Positions 45,801 through 57,007 of a stretch of 64,000 nt of DNA are shown here, piece by piece. This stretch comes from Limanda limanda. Taxonomy: Eukaryota > Chordata > Actinopteri > Pleuronectiformes > Pleuronectidae. Below the pieces are notes generated by a model, which was not told the origin of the DNA, ran no database searches, and saw only the letters and a program-made list of their open reading frames with translations. The first letter of the stretch is position 1; each line of letters starts with the position of its first letter. The DNA is taken from positions 12,820,238-12,884,237 of the forward strand of contig NC_083646.1 in assembly GCF_963576545.1 (NCBI RefSeq), in the 5' to 3' direction. The position numbers were made by a program, and so were the translations under genes.

Positions 45801-47882
45801 TAGTAAAGAGTCACAGACACGGCAAGCTGTCATAAGCAACTGCTCTCATGATGCTTGAGCGAGCAAGAAAATAAAACATCTCTCATTTACATATTTATTT
45901 AAATGTGCTATTAGAGCCAAGACTTGTGGAGATACGAGTGGATAAAGAGATGTTACCAAGATGTGAGGCTCCCATTGTTTTCCTCCTGGAGCAACTGTAA
46001 GGTTGGTGTCCTTAGTTGTCTAATTAGTTAGTTTAAGTTTGTTCTATTGGGTACCAGATTTCATATTTGTGTACTAGGTTTCAAATTTGGGTTTTCTTGT
46101 GTATTATCTACACAATCGTGTACTAACTACCTGAGAAGTTCTGGAGGAGTGAGGATTTGTCCATCACAAAGTGCGTCAAATGTGAAGATCCGTCCACGAC
46201 ACATCACTACCAAGTGGGAGGGGCACGGACCCTCACGCTCTGTGACACAACAGAAAATGACCATTACACAACAGAAGTATGTAAGCTGAAGAAATGTGTT
46301 ATTTAAATATGTTTATGCAGGTGTGCTAAAGGTTAAAGATAACAGCCATGTTTATTGTACCTGTCTTGAAGTAGTTACGGATGGTGTCCTTCTTTTCTCC
46401 GGGCACTTTGCAGGTGCAGAACAGCATTCGGAACTGATCCATATCTAAAGCCGATTTTCCAACTTTCTGAGGAGCCAGCTTCTCGCTGAAACATGCAGGA
46501 AGAGAAAAGAAATCAAAATTACATATTTACATGACGACATGTATTCATGTAGATCAAACCACAAAAACCCGGCTTGTTGAAGTGTGAGGTGATGTCTTAC
46601 GTGCGGATCAGGTCCCAGTACTGTAGTGCGTGCCAGGTGCTTATACTGGCCCTCTGCAGGTAAACTCCCTCTGCAGGAGGCCACCAGTGCTCGAGGTACG
46701 GCGCCGGGCCTCCGAAGTTCACATTCAGCTGAGAGGGGATGCGGACCTCCAGGTACGCTGCGTCTAACCACCATTCTTCCAACTGGTGAATAAAAACACA
46801 GTCAGTCAATCCCTAGGATAAAAGAGGAAATGTGTATGACCAAGACCTTTACAGTTGATTCACGTACCCAGTTCTTCTTGGTCCTGGCTCTCTGCAGTAG
46901 TTTCTGGTGCAGCTCTTTACCAACACCCTCTTGGAATTTCCTCACAATGTCCACAGTCGCCTTAAACTCTTTCTCAGAAGCAAATGGATGAACTGTTGGC
47001 AACAGAAAACCAGTCCGTGAATCATTCAATAAACAGCTTCTGGTCACTGGGAACATTGAGCATCTTCTGTGGTAGAAACTGTAATTTTCTAGACAGTTAA
47101 TATGAATCACACAATCATATGCAAATTATAACATCAACACCTGCATATGATGATAATAATATAATCAGAGTTAAACTACTACGAAATTTGGATTATGTTG
47201 AGAAATATAAATCTAGGGAGACAGACGCAAAGAGCTGAGGAACAGTATGTTGATAAATGCCATGTTACATTTTAATTAAAACATTAACGCGTCCATTCAA
47301 CAATATACAAGATCTCGTTTTCCACTAATGTCCAGAAGAGTTCAAAGTTGGTGAAACAAGATTTTGTCATAGCAATAGGTCTATACCTTTAGGGGTGAGT
47401 TCAAAGCCACAGATAAGATACGGTTTTAAAGGCTAGAGGGCAAAGTAACAGTCTTAAAAGATATGCTTTTAATTAAAAAGATTAAATTATTAAAACATAA
47501 CTATTTCAAGATGAAGAAATATTTACTGTGATCAACCTAAACAATCTTGGGTGGATTAAATCACGACTACTTTTAACCAATCATGTGAATGTAGCTCTTT
47601 TCTGCTTATGAAAGTTATACCAACAAAGGAGCACAGCCACCAACAAATCGATACCACAGCCCAGTTTTTTTGTTATTTACGTGCAGAAATCATTTGAGTA
47701 AATATTTACAGTTTTCTTTGTAAGTTGTTACTGAGGCCCAGCCCCTTGCACCGAGCTACAACCCTACCAGCATCCAGGTACATGGAAAGGCTGCTCTCTA
47801 GTGTTGGTACAGGCAGGGGAGGCAGGACGCTCTGGTACTGGAAGGTCCGCTCTGGCAAAGACTCTGACAACAGATTAGCCAT
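42866..47882 (-). CDS. crot: Peroxisomal carnitine O-octanoyltransferase
   Basis: CROT transfers medium-chain acyl groups between CoA and carnitine so that products of peroxisomal beta-oxidation can leave for mitochondria. Sixteen coding exons on the minus strand: 47882-47768, 46992-46868, 46782-46601, 46485-46361, 46239-46131, 45639-45546, 45437-45312, 45198-45097, 44953-44870, 44761-44654, 44567-44437, 44353-44230, 44130-44052, 43685-43592, 43417-43298, 42986-42866. All phases join: 1839 bases, 612 residues, equal to the human length as I recall it. Visible landmarks are PLPVPTLESSLSMYL at the start, EEWWLDAAYLEVRIPSQLN, the catalytic histidine in CDHAPYDAM, the substrate-site motif CYETAMTRKFYHGRTETMR, and GGGGNFVLSSSLVGY. 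The C-terminus SQL resembles a PTS1 peroxisome signal. A non-coding first exon is likely (donor at 49195, leader acceptor before 47891). Confidence 0.96.
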
Positions 47883-47891
47883 TTCTTCTCC

Positions 47892-49195
47892 CTGTAAAAC
47901 AAATAAATGTTGACTGTCTGAAGCTGAAACATCAGTTTGATGCGAGTTTGTCTCACTGGTTTGACAGAGTACGATTCAGTTGCAGTTTGCAGGATCTTAA
48001 TTTGAGAATTCTTCAGACAATATACTGATAATTTCTTTGTACATAAACAACACATGTATGTGTAATTAATACTGTTTTATTAACATTTTCAAATGGAACA
48101 TGTGTAAGTGTTAATTCTGGTCAATCTGTTTGCAATTGGCCATAATTGTTTACATCAAGAGACTCCAAAGAAACGCAGTATATATTATATAGTTATGTAT
48201 AGAGTTAACAAATAGGAAATAAACCAAGGCACTTCTGCGATGGAAAAATGTAAAAGCTTTTATCAGCGGGGCTATGTAATGCTAATGTAGTTAGTCAACC
48301 TGATCATTCATGCATTAGCCACACTAATAAAGGCTTTTAAATGTTCCTACAGCAAGCACGCCTTGGTGTGTTTCCTCTTTTAAATCAATGTACAGTTTCC
48401 TATTATGAACCATAAAGGGAAGCTGTAAATCTTCTTATATGAGAAGCTGGAACGAGCAAATGATTGACCTTTATGTTCATTTGTAAATCAAATAGTCAGT
48501 TGATGTCACTGGTTTCAGTCCCTTAAATATTTACATCTCCGAACATGAACCACCTGCTGGTTTAAAACATTTGAGTCGAACAAAAACAAGCCAGTTTAAG
48601 ACTTGACGTTGGCTTCTGGTGGTGTTTAACAGAGATTCCTGACCAAACAAAGGATCTAACACCTGCTACTAGCACAATAACTGACAGATGAATCCGGACT
48701 GATGACCACTGATAGCTGCAGCTGCTTTAAAACAAGAGCAATGCTACAGATGAAGCTACTTTGTCTGAGGTTGGGCTGATCCCACAGAGGAAACAGGAGC
48801 AGGAGCAGTGAAGAACCTGGATTTAACCGTGTCCACCCTGTCTGTTTAGCATGGGAATAAACACTGACACTGTTTTATAATCAGTTATATTGTACAAAAT
48901 TGATATTGGTCATATATCCAGTTATTAACTCGTATTTAAGACCAGAAAACTCTCTGAACTGTTGGTTAAACTTGTCTGATCCGTGCTCAGATTAACAGAT
49001 AAACACACTTGTTAACTCGGTGTTTCCATCCTCTCATTACTTCAGAAGTTCCTAACGGTTTCCACTGAGTTAGCTCACGTCAAGGATGTTGCTGTGTGTA
49101 AGCTAACTGCTAATGCTACCATAACAACAACAACAACACGAACGTGGGTGTTTAAATCGATTTAACGACATTTCTGTCCGTCGGACGCAGCTCAC
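47892..49195 (-). other. Intron in the crot 5' untranslated region
   Basis: The leader acceptor (CAG on the minus strand at 47892-47894) and the donor GTGAGC at 49190-49195 bound a 1.3-kb intron. Nothing else can be supported in it. Confidence 0.55.
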
Positions 49196-49400
49196 CTCGT
49201 CCAGGTCCCAGTGCCTGCAGATCCCAGCATCGACTCCCAGCACACACACTGGTGTTGTTCCCCGGACCAGCAGCGGAGGAGCCTCGCTTCACCTTTCCCC
49301 CAGTGAACCTCTGTCCCGCTGCCAGCACGCCGCAGGCACTGCGCATGCGCCGAGGACTGCCCCGGCGTTGTGATGGAAACCACGAGGTCAGTGTGCAGAG
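49196..49400 (-). promoter_or_regulatory. crot first exon and promoter with NRF1 palindrome
   Basis: GC-rich sequence holds a perfect NRF1-type palindrome TGCGCATGCGC at 49340-49350, next to the predicted non-coding exon of crot. A half-site AGGTCA at 49385-49390 is followed by a weak second half (TGTGCA, spacing 1), a poor DR1 match. NRF1 control is plausible for an acyl-transferase gene. PPAR control is only a suggestion. Confidence 0.55.
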
Positions 49401-49590
49401 ACTGAGAAATGTCATTGTGATCACTGTCAGACAGTTAAGTTAATAATTCATATATTAAATTCAGAGTTGACATTTATAGATATAATTATAGTATTAAAAT
49501 ACACTGTATCTTTTACCTGTGCCTGTATGTTTATGTTTTGTGTGATAAATGGGATTTCTACTTAACACAGCAATAAAGTTACTTACATAA

Positions 49591-49899
<309 letters not shown>

Positions 49900-50511
49900 T
49901 TCTTTGTTTGTGTGATATACGTTATTGCTTATCTAACACAGTAATAAAGTTATCTGTCTATCTAACTATCTATCCATCATCATATCCATTTTATGGTCAA
50001 TAACACATTTGAGTGTTAAAATAATACTTTAAGGCCCAAATGTAATTACATTACAAACAAAATATTGTCAATGACATGAGTCCTTGTTCTGTGGAAAACT
50101 TCAGTGGGGCTGATGTGGTTGATTTAGAGCTTATCTCAGCAGCCAGGGTCATAAATGTTGTGTAAGCCTTCCCAGTTAATCAGCGGCTTTTACAGAAACA
50201 GATTAATACTCAAGGTTTGGAATGAGAGGGTTGACATTCCCATATGGGACCAAAGGTATTTTCACATATTATAAAGGACAGACAAATTCCCAACAGAAAA
50301 GAAGAACAAATAACAGAAATCTAAACAGTGGAGAAAGAGATTTAATTTACAAACTTGTGCAGTTAACAATGTTGACACGTCACAGCTTTTGGTGTTATCA
50401 GGTTACATATCAAAGAGCACAAGTTTGCGAAATATTGCCATGCACATGTGGATTATACGTGTAAACAACATAATGTAGGTAAACAGCAATTTTAATAAGA
50501 AAGGTTAACGT

Positions 50512-50517
50512 TTTATT
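50512..50517 (-). terminator. Candidate poly(A) signal of acbd7
   Basis: TTTATT on plus reads AATAAA on minus, about 220 bases beyond the acbd7 stop codon. The spacer 49950-50511 has no other feature that I can support. Confidence 0.45.
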
Positions 50518-50734
50518 CTCAGAGGATGCATAGATGTTTTTCAGTTAACCTAAATAAACACAAACAACATGTCAAGATGAAAAAAAAAGAAAATATCTAA
50601 AATTTCACATTATCCTGTATGAAGTTGGCCTCTGACAGCAGAAGGCTACTTGTTATGTAGGCATCAGTATTGTTTTAGTACTGGAGTTAGTATTTGTTGT
50701 TTGCATTAGTTCTGCCTCTTCAGTTTTACATCCC

Positions 50735-53700
50735 TTATTTGCTGATGATTGCCTTTGCGTTGGTGATGTAGGCTGACATGGCATCGTCCTTGGACATTCC
50801 TGAAAGAGTGAGTGAATACAGATATATTACAAACATATTACATATCACTTTTTAGCTCAGAGCTCCAGGATAAACTCCAAATTACGTCAAGAGTGCAAGA
50901 TGGCCGCACCCGTATTCAGGAGATTTGGCTTTATTTTTGTACAACAGGAGGAAGTGGAGACGCATGGTGCATCTTTACATAAAGTCTATGGCTGTGACAT
51001 TGACTGCCCTCAAATCTGATACAGATGTTGGTGGTGCCAACTTTTCCTTTGGCGCAACCAGTGTGTCAATGTTAAATTGAGTCTAGGAAATATCTCAACT
51101 TCCAATGGACGGATTGGAACATAATTTGGTGCAGAAATGGAATATCTCCAGATGATGATTTCAGCCCCGTCATCCCCTGACATTCCATTTACATTTATGG
51201 TTTTTGCAAAATGTCTCAACAACCGTTCGATGAATTTGAAAATGTGATACATTTTACATCAGGGGTCACCAACACGGTGCCCTGGACTGTTAATAAAAGC
51301 CCGCGGGCACCTGGTTGCCCGCTGGGACCCCGCGAGTCGCCCGCAAGGCATGCTCTAAATTTAAAAAAAAAAAAAAAAAATTAAAAAAATTTTTTTTAAA
51401 AAACGAAAAAATAATTAAATTTGAAATTAAAAAAATAGTCAAACCGCCATCTCACTCTATGCCAGTGATTCTCAAACAGCTAGGGCGCGCGACCGGGAGG
51501 GGGATATGTGTGTGTGTGTGTGTGTGTGTCCAGACAGCACACACAAGGCCCCGGGGCTCCGCCCCCAATCATTCGCTCAGAGCAGTGATTCTCAAACTGT
51601 GTGGGGCGCGCGACCGTTAGGAGGAAATGTGAGGCGCAACTAATATTATAGCCGAACTAATGTTTTGACGTCTGCATATCTTTAACGGCGGAGCAGTAAA
51701 CAAATCGCTCTTTCGCCGTAGCCAGTGGTCAGCAGCCCGCGGCTTCAGCTCCTCTGCAGCGGCTCCCTGTGCATGAGGAGAGACTTATATGGATTTTAGG
51801 TCTGAAAACTCTGGCAGCTGACAGTATGAGACCCAAAAAATGAAGAAGACACTTAGAAACATTACACCCCAGTCATATGCATGTGTTATTTTTGGTTGAG
51901 CTTTATCATCTTGTAACAAAGTTTTGAAAAAGAACAGACTGATGGAGGCATGTAGTGATAAATGTCACCAAAAGTACTTCAATTAAGTTGAATTTAAGCA
52001 AAGTTGAAACAGTTTAACAGAAATAAATGTTGCATGTATTAATATATCTGTTTCCTACAATCATTGTTAATAATTATTTCGAGGAATAATTAACATTAAC
52101 TTGATCAGACAGTCTCTTCACATATATTATTAATAATATTAAAAGGTGATCTGTGCAACTCTGTTATTCAGGACGTTTGTATCAAACAAGCAGTGGTGTA
52201 TAAAGTACTTGAAAGCCATACTTGAGTAAAAGTACAGATATCTTACCTGAAAGTGACTTCGGTAAAAGTAAAAGTCACCTGTCAAAAAATGACTTGAGTA
52301 AAAGTCTTAGAGTTGCTCATATTAAATGTACTTAAGTATCAAAAGTATCTGATGTTGAAATGTACTTAAGTATCAAAAGTAAAAGTACAAGTACCAAAAT
52401 TAAAAATGCTAAGTGCTTTTTATAGTAGTCCTATACAGACAAACAACCCAAAATTGTTCAGTTCAGGATTTATTTCAACTGACTGAAAAATTATAACAAC
52501 ACTATATATGTATTGTATAATTTTACAAATTTTGAACCCGAGATGCTGAGGTTAAAGTAGTATTGGACAAGTGCATCTGAACTTCTAGCGACAACAAAGA
52601 ATCAACACAACAGAATAAACAAGTGCCTCTTGATCTACCTAAGAACACTAATAGACCAAATGAACCTTTTGTGTCTATTAGCTGTATTGTGTAACTGCCT
52701 GGATGTTTACCTGCCTGTATACCTGCCGCCAGCTTGTCCTCTCATCTACATGTAAGCCTGTTTATTTATCATTAGACTATCTTCACTGAATGGGCCTGTG
52801 TTTGTGTTTGCATTTGTTTCCAGCAGGGTGACAATACACCTGTAGGGTATCTTGCCTGTAGGGACGACAAAGTGAAGACACAACCCTGCTTGAAGTTGTA
52901 CACATTAGCCAGTTTGTACAATATATATATAAAGACTCAACAGCTTCTAAGTTGTGTTGAGTCAGCACAAAGGGCGACTAAGGATTGGAATTGGCAATAT
53001 ATAGATATTTAATATCTTTGCAAAAATTATATTGGCATTATAGTGAGTGGAAAACTGGGCCTGATTACCCAGGGTTCCATTTGGCGAGGTCCATTAAAAA
53101 ACCTGAATTGTGTGCGTGAATATGCAGTAGTCCACGACACAGTGTTTGTTTTTGGTTGTGTTGGCTGAAAGTTGTTTTTGCGTTTGCTTATATAATTGGT
53201 TGTGTTGTTTGTTTTTCCATCTCGACTTGTTTTAAATCTGTTTGTTTTGTTGGACTTGGACATGTAAGACTAAGTAGACACGGCCAACCAATGATAGTCT
53301 ATTTAAAAACAGTTTTTGTTTAAACCAAATACTTCCAATATTTTCTTTAAGAAAAGTTAACCACTTGCTGCTTCGAGCTATGTATTTATGTGCAGATGTT
53401 GACACGAAGCAGGAAAGGGAAAACGAATGTGAATCGAAAAAGGAATACCTTCAAAAAATTATGTAAAGTCACCTAATAAAGGCCCTCAAAATCCAAATTC
53501 ATTTGCCTGAATAATAATCCTTACAATTTCAATAGGGCCTCACGTCTGTCAGTGCTCTGGCCCTAATAATAAAGACTGAACCAAGCTCCTGCAGGAGCAA
53601 GAGAGCGAGAGAGAGGTGCGCCGTGTGTAAAGGTGCACGTTACGCCAACCTCCGCTGCTCAAGTAACGAGCCAGTTTTGAGAATGTAAGAAGTAGAAAGT

Positions 53701-55149
53701 ACAGATATTTGTGCTCAAATGTAGCGAGTTAAAAGTCGTCAGGAAAATAAATACTCAAGTAAAGTACAGATATGTGAAAAATCTACTTAAGTACAGTAAC
53801 AAAGTATTTCTACTTTATTACTTCCCACCACTGGAAACAAGTAGCCCTTCGTACTACTCAGTACCTTCGAAGTAGCTCTCAGTCTAAAAAAGGTTGGTGA
53901 CCCCTGTTTTACATAAACTCATCAACAGCATCTTCACGACAACAACGACAACTGATTCTCCAGTTTGGGCGTCAGGCTTCACATATCTAATGAACAGGTG
54001 AACGTGAAAATGTGATAGTGATACTACACAGGCATCACGTAAGATTGTGTTTCAGTTTCACAATAACACAGTAATTCCCAGTGACAACTTTTACTTTTTA
54101 CCTTTCCTGGAGTTCCAGGCGTTCCACTTGGCTTTGCCTTTCATGTCAAACATTCCTGGTTGATCTACAACGTGGTGAAATCACACAGAGAGGAGGAAAC
54201 ATTCAGAATTCAGGGAGCATGTTGCATGAAGGTGAATCTGTTTTTTTTGCAGCGGGTCATACCGATGTTGACGTCTCCAACCGTCGACTGCTTATAAAGA
54301 CCATACAGGTCCAGCAGCTCCTGGTCGGAGGGCTTCGTCTTCACCTTCTTCACGTCCTCGGCCATCTGCTCAAACTCAGCCTGCGGGTCACAGACATCAC
54401 AAGAGACACAGACAAGTCACTCTTTGTGTTTCTCAGAGATTCTTGGAACCTGATGAGAATTTAAACAGAGTTTCTGCTATTTCTGACCCAGGCTATAAGT
54501 AATTTGCTGCAGTGTGAGTGTATAGCAATCACATAATATGAGAATGTGCATATTAATTAGTTACAAACTGATTAAGAAATCCGAGCCTGGTTTTCTATTC
54601 ATGGTGGGTGGAGCCCGGGAGATGTATTGTTGCACTATCTGGAGACAAACAATGGGCTTTTATTAACAGTCCAGGGCTTTGTTCCCGTTTGAATAATCAA
54701 CTTGGCCTAATTGCCTTGCACAACAGATCCTTCTGGACTTTGCACAGGAGGAACCCCTCTGAACCCGGTGCACTTCCTGCATATGAATGTTTTTTCTGAA
54801 GCAAAGAGCTAAACCTAAACTATTAGTCAGGATGGATATTTCAGGGCTTGGTCAAGTATTTTTTTCATCAGTTAGAGCCAGGTTCCCACAGATTCCTAAT
54901 CCTGCATCACAATATTATCTAATTCTTTTTCCTATTTGTTCAGTTGCACCAGACAGACTCAGATCTAGAGGAGGAAGCTGTTAAGAGCTGGTTTTTGACA
55001 CACATTCAAAGATGGATGACAGCATGCACAGCAGAGGGCCAGAACACCCCGACCGTTACAACCGCTTCTCCTCCCCTAGCGATGACGATGAACCCGATCG
55101 CTCTGATACGGTGATAGATGCAGAAGGTGTAAGTTACCTGGTGAGACAT
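50735..55149 (-). CDS. acbd7: Acyl-CoA-binding domain protein 7
   Basis: This is a small cytosolic protein that binds long-chain acyl-CoA in a four-helix bundle. Coding exons on the minus strand: 55149-55138 (MSHQ), 54380-54263, 54164-54102, 50799-50735, in total 258 bases, 85 residues. The binding residues are present: LYGLYKQ (Tyr and Lys), KGKAKWNAW (Lys) and SAYI (Tyr). The protein ends at AIISK, a few residues shorter than mammalian ACBP/ACBD7. The name acbd7 rather than dbi rests on the neighbours rpp38 and nmt2. Intron 3 (3.3 kb) is filled mostly by nested hAT elements, and intron 1 contains the first exon of an antisense gene. Confidence 0.9.
50885..51259. repeat. Dispersed repeat fragments in acbd7 intron 3
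   Basis: Phrases common to fish repeats are present: GCAAGATGGCCGCACCC, ATCTTTACATAAAGTCTATG and AACCGTTCGATGAATTTGAA. They resemble the fragments at 22900-23010 and 27310-27415. Class is not certain. Confidence 0.4.
51260..53906. mobile_element. Outer hAT element with degenerate BED-finger remnant
   Basis: The ends are CAGGGGTCACCAAC and, inverted, GTTGGTGACCCCTG. The 8-bp target duplication TTTTACAT is perfect (51252-51259 and 53907-53914). Near 51823-51880 a broken frame resembles the BED zinc finger region of hAT/ZBED transposases, with an in-frame stop at 51841. Two copies of another hAT-like terminus (CAGTGATTCTCAAAC) lie at about 51464 and 51582, so the left part is itself composite. 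A second hAT is inserted at 52191. Confidence 0.85.
52191..53833. mobile_element. Inner hAT element nested in the outer one
   Basis: The ends are CAGTGGTGTATAAAGTACTT and the inverse of CAGTGGTGGGAAGTAATAAA. Flanking 8-bp duplications are CAAACAAG (52183-52190) and GAAACAAG (53834-53841), differing at one base. The element is 1643 bases with no intact transposase. It holds an inverted left-end fragment of the GGGCCCGAGC repeat at about 53472-53570. Its left half matches 6650-7336 in inverse orientation. Confidence 0.85.
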
Positions 55150-55329
55150 GTTCGCTGGTGCAGGAGCTGGATGAGATGAACGTGTTCGGTCGTTGAAGTC
55201 TTAGCGCAGCTGTGGTTGCAGAGCAGCAGAGGAGGAGGGAGCCGGGAGCAGCGCAGCAGCTGATTGGCTGCCTGTCCCTCTCACTCACACACTGCCCCTT
55301 TCACTGACACACACACTCTCACACACACA

Positions 55330-55416
<87 letters not shown>

Positions 55417-56526
55417 AGTGACCCTGACACACAGTCCACATACAGCACGTGTCTCTCTGCTGCAGCTGTCTAACTTGATCTGACATTAGCTTACAACCCC
55501 GAATCATGTCTACATTTTTCAACACTATATTAAAATGCTTGATTTGTGAGTTATATCCAAAAATAATCCAGTTATAAAGTGGATGTGACACATGAGGATA
55601 AAGTTTTTCTTTTGAAGGGAATATTTCCACTTATACTTATCGATGGCTTTGTTTTTATTTGTGTTTAGTAGTAGCAGCAAATGATTCTTATTCATTGTGA
55701 TATTATATTATTTTATATTATATTATATGATATTGTCAGTCATCTGCAAAGTCCCTTGAATTTTACTACCGTGCACAAATTGTGATTCTTAAGGAAGTTA
55801 GAACTCAGGCAGAAGCTGATGTCTTATGTAGAAGGTTTTAATGGAGACTTGATGCATCAAGGAGAATTGAAGGTGAAACAACATGCAAACTGTAAGGGAA
55901 ATTTAACATTTGACCACAATATCATCATGTTTATTTCCCCTTTGGTTGATCATGATTGAATCTCATACAATGCAACCTTGATCATGCTGTATCCTGTACT
56001 ACTGAATGAATCTCGGCCTGATTGCTTTAACTAAGGCATTGTTGTTTCATGTCATCAGAAGATCCCAACCTTTGACTTTGTCACAACCCAATCCAGAGTG
56101 GGAGGGGTGAGCCAAATGTATAAAGACAAAGAACTGCTTCCCATCGGTGAGTATATTACAAACTAACCTTTGTCGTATGCACCAGGCTTGAGCATTAAAG
56201 TGTGACAATACTGTAAAAGAATTGAATCTTGTTTCCTCGTTGTCAAGGTGGGATTGTAGAAATTGCCACAACAAAACACTTACAGAGCAACATGAGCAAT
56301 TGTCATCCCAAAGTCTGAAGATGTCTCCCACAGCATCAACATGTATCTCCCTCTACTTGCTTCACTAACATTCTAACAGCACATCCATGAATGGCTGGAA
56401 TTGCTGTCACTCTCTTTATTACATGTAGGTGTTCGCATCCTATTGGATAGTGAACTAAACCACATTGTGTCCTTTCGTCTTGCCACTGGTAAAATACACA
56501 AAAGAGTTGAAGTTGGTGAGAGTTGA
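55012..56526 (+). CDS. Unrecognised small protein, three exons, antisense start inside acbd7
   Basis: I do not recognise this protein. Exons: 55012-55128, 56059-56146, 56429-56526, in total 303 bases, 100 residues plus stop. The ATG at 55012 has a strong context (AAAGATGG). It is the first ATG after a strong acceptor at 54943, so exon 1 may begin at 54944. Donors are GTAAGT (55129) and GTGAGT (56147), acceptors CATCAG and TGTAG, and phases 0 and 1 fit exactly. The N-terminal part is acidic and polar ([19 protein letters not shown]). The second exon reads KIPTFDFVTTQSRVGGVS and the third GVRILLDSELNHIVSFRL. There is no signal peptide or membrane helix. An AATAAA follows 65 bases after the stop. 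Exon 1 lies antisense in acbd7 intron 1. A different frame of exon 1 is also open from 54944 to about 55110, so the start is not proven. Confidence 0.5.
55150..55300 (-). promoter_or_regulatory. acbd7 5' region with inverted CCAAT box
   Basis: ATTGG at 55263-55267 reads CCAAT on the minus strand, about 115 bases upstream of the acbd7 ATG. The surrounding sequence is GC-rich with GGGAGCCGGGAGC-type blocks. The start site is not visible. Confidence 0.45.
55299..55414. repeat. CA microsatellite upstream of acbd7
   Basis: About 42 uninterrupted AC units (55331-55414), preceded by shorter AC tracts broken by TC, lie 150-265 bases upstream of the acbd7 start. The same tract is inside intron 1 of the unrecognised plus-strand gene. 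The rest of that intron (55415-56058) shows nothing that I can name. Confidence 0.95.
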
Positions 56527-56590
56527 AGTTGGTGCCTCTCTGTCTGGAGTATTTGAGTTAGATATGAAAGTCCCTACATGTAGACGATAC

Positions 56591-56596
56591 AATAAA
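56591..56596 (+). terminator. Candidate poly(A) signal of the unrecognised gene
   Basis: AATAAA lies 65 bases after the stop at 56526, which supports a short 3' untranslated region and a gene ending before rpp38. Confidence 0.45.
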
Positions 56597-56704
56597 CTGT
56601 TGGTTGCTCCTTTATCTACAACCTGACCTTTGGTACTGTTAAGAAGGAGAAGAGAGCATCTGGGGAATTTAGACAGGCACTTTTCTCCTGTAGATATATA
56701 ATGT

Positions 56705-56797
56705 AATACCTTGTTAAAGCCCTATGAGACAAATTGTGATTTGTGAATATGGGCTATAGAAATAAACATTGATTGATTGATTGATTGATTGATTTGG
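56705..56797 (+). repeat. Retroelement-tail repeat ending in a TTGA microsatellite
   Basis: The segment contains AAAGCCCTATGAGACAAATT, then GTGATTTGTGAATATGGGCT and AATAAACATTGATTGATTGA. This is a tail common in teleost genomes, with (TTGA)n at the end. Confidence 0.6.
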
Positions 56798-56914
56798 ACC
56801 CCTTGTTTTAAAACATAACTGTAGACGTTTCTAACTGTGAATGTTTAAATGTACTACTGCCGTTTGAACGCTAGTCGCCGCTCTCTGTTCTTTGTAAATA
56901 AAGTTTTTTATATT

Positions 56915-57007
56915 CAAACAATATGGCGGCGCGCAGTGGTTCTCCCATGTTGTCGCTGGTGAAGACGTGATTCTGTTTAACAGGGATTCCACTGCGTTAA
57001 CATCCAG
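56915..57007 (+). promoter_or_regulatory. rpp38 promoter with YY1-like site and non-coding exon
   Basis: AATATGGCGGC at 56920-56930 resembles the YY1 initiator motif typical of housekeeping genes. A non-coding exon probably ends at the donor GTAAAG (57009 region, after CATCCAG) and joins the acceptor CAG at 57717-57719, 20 bases before the rpp38 ATG. The intervening 0.7 kb shows nothing else that I can support. Confidence 0.5.
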
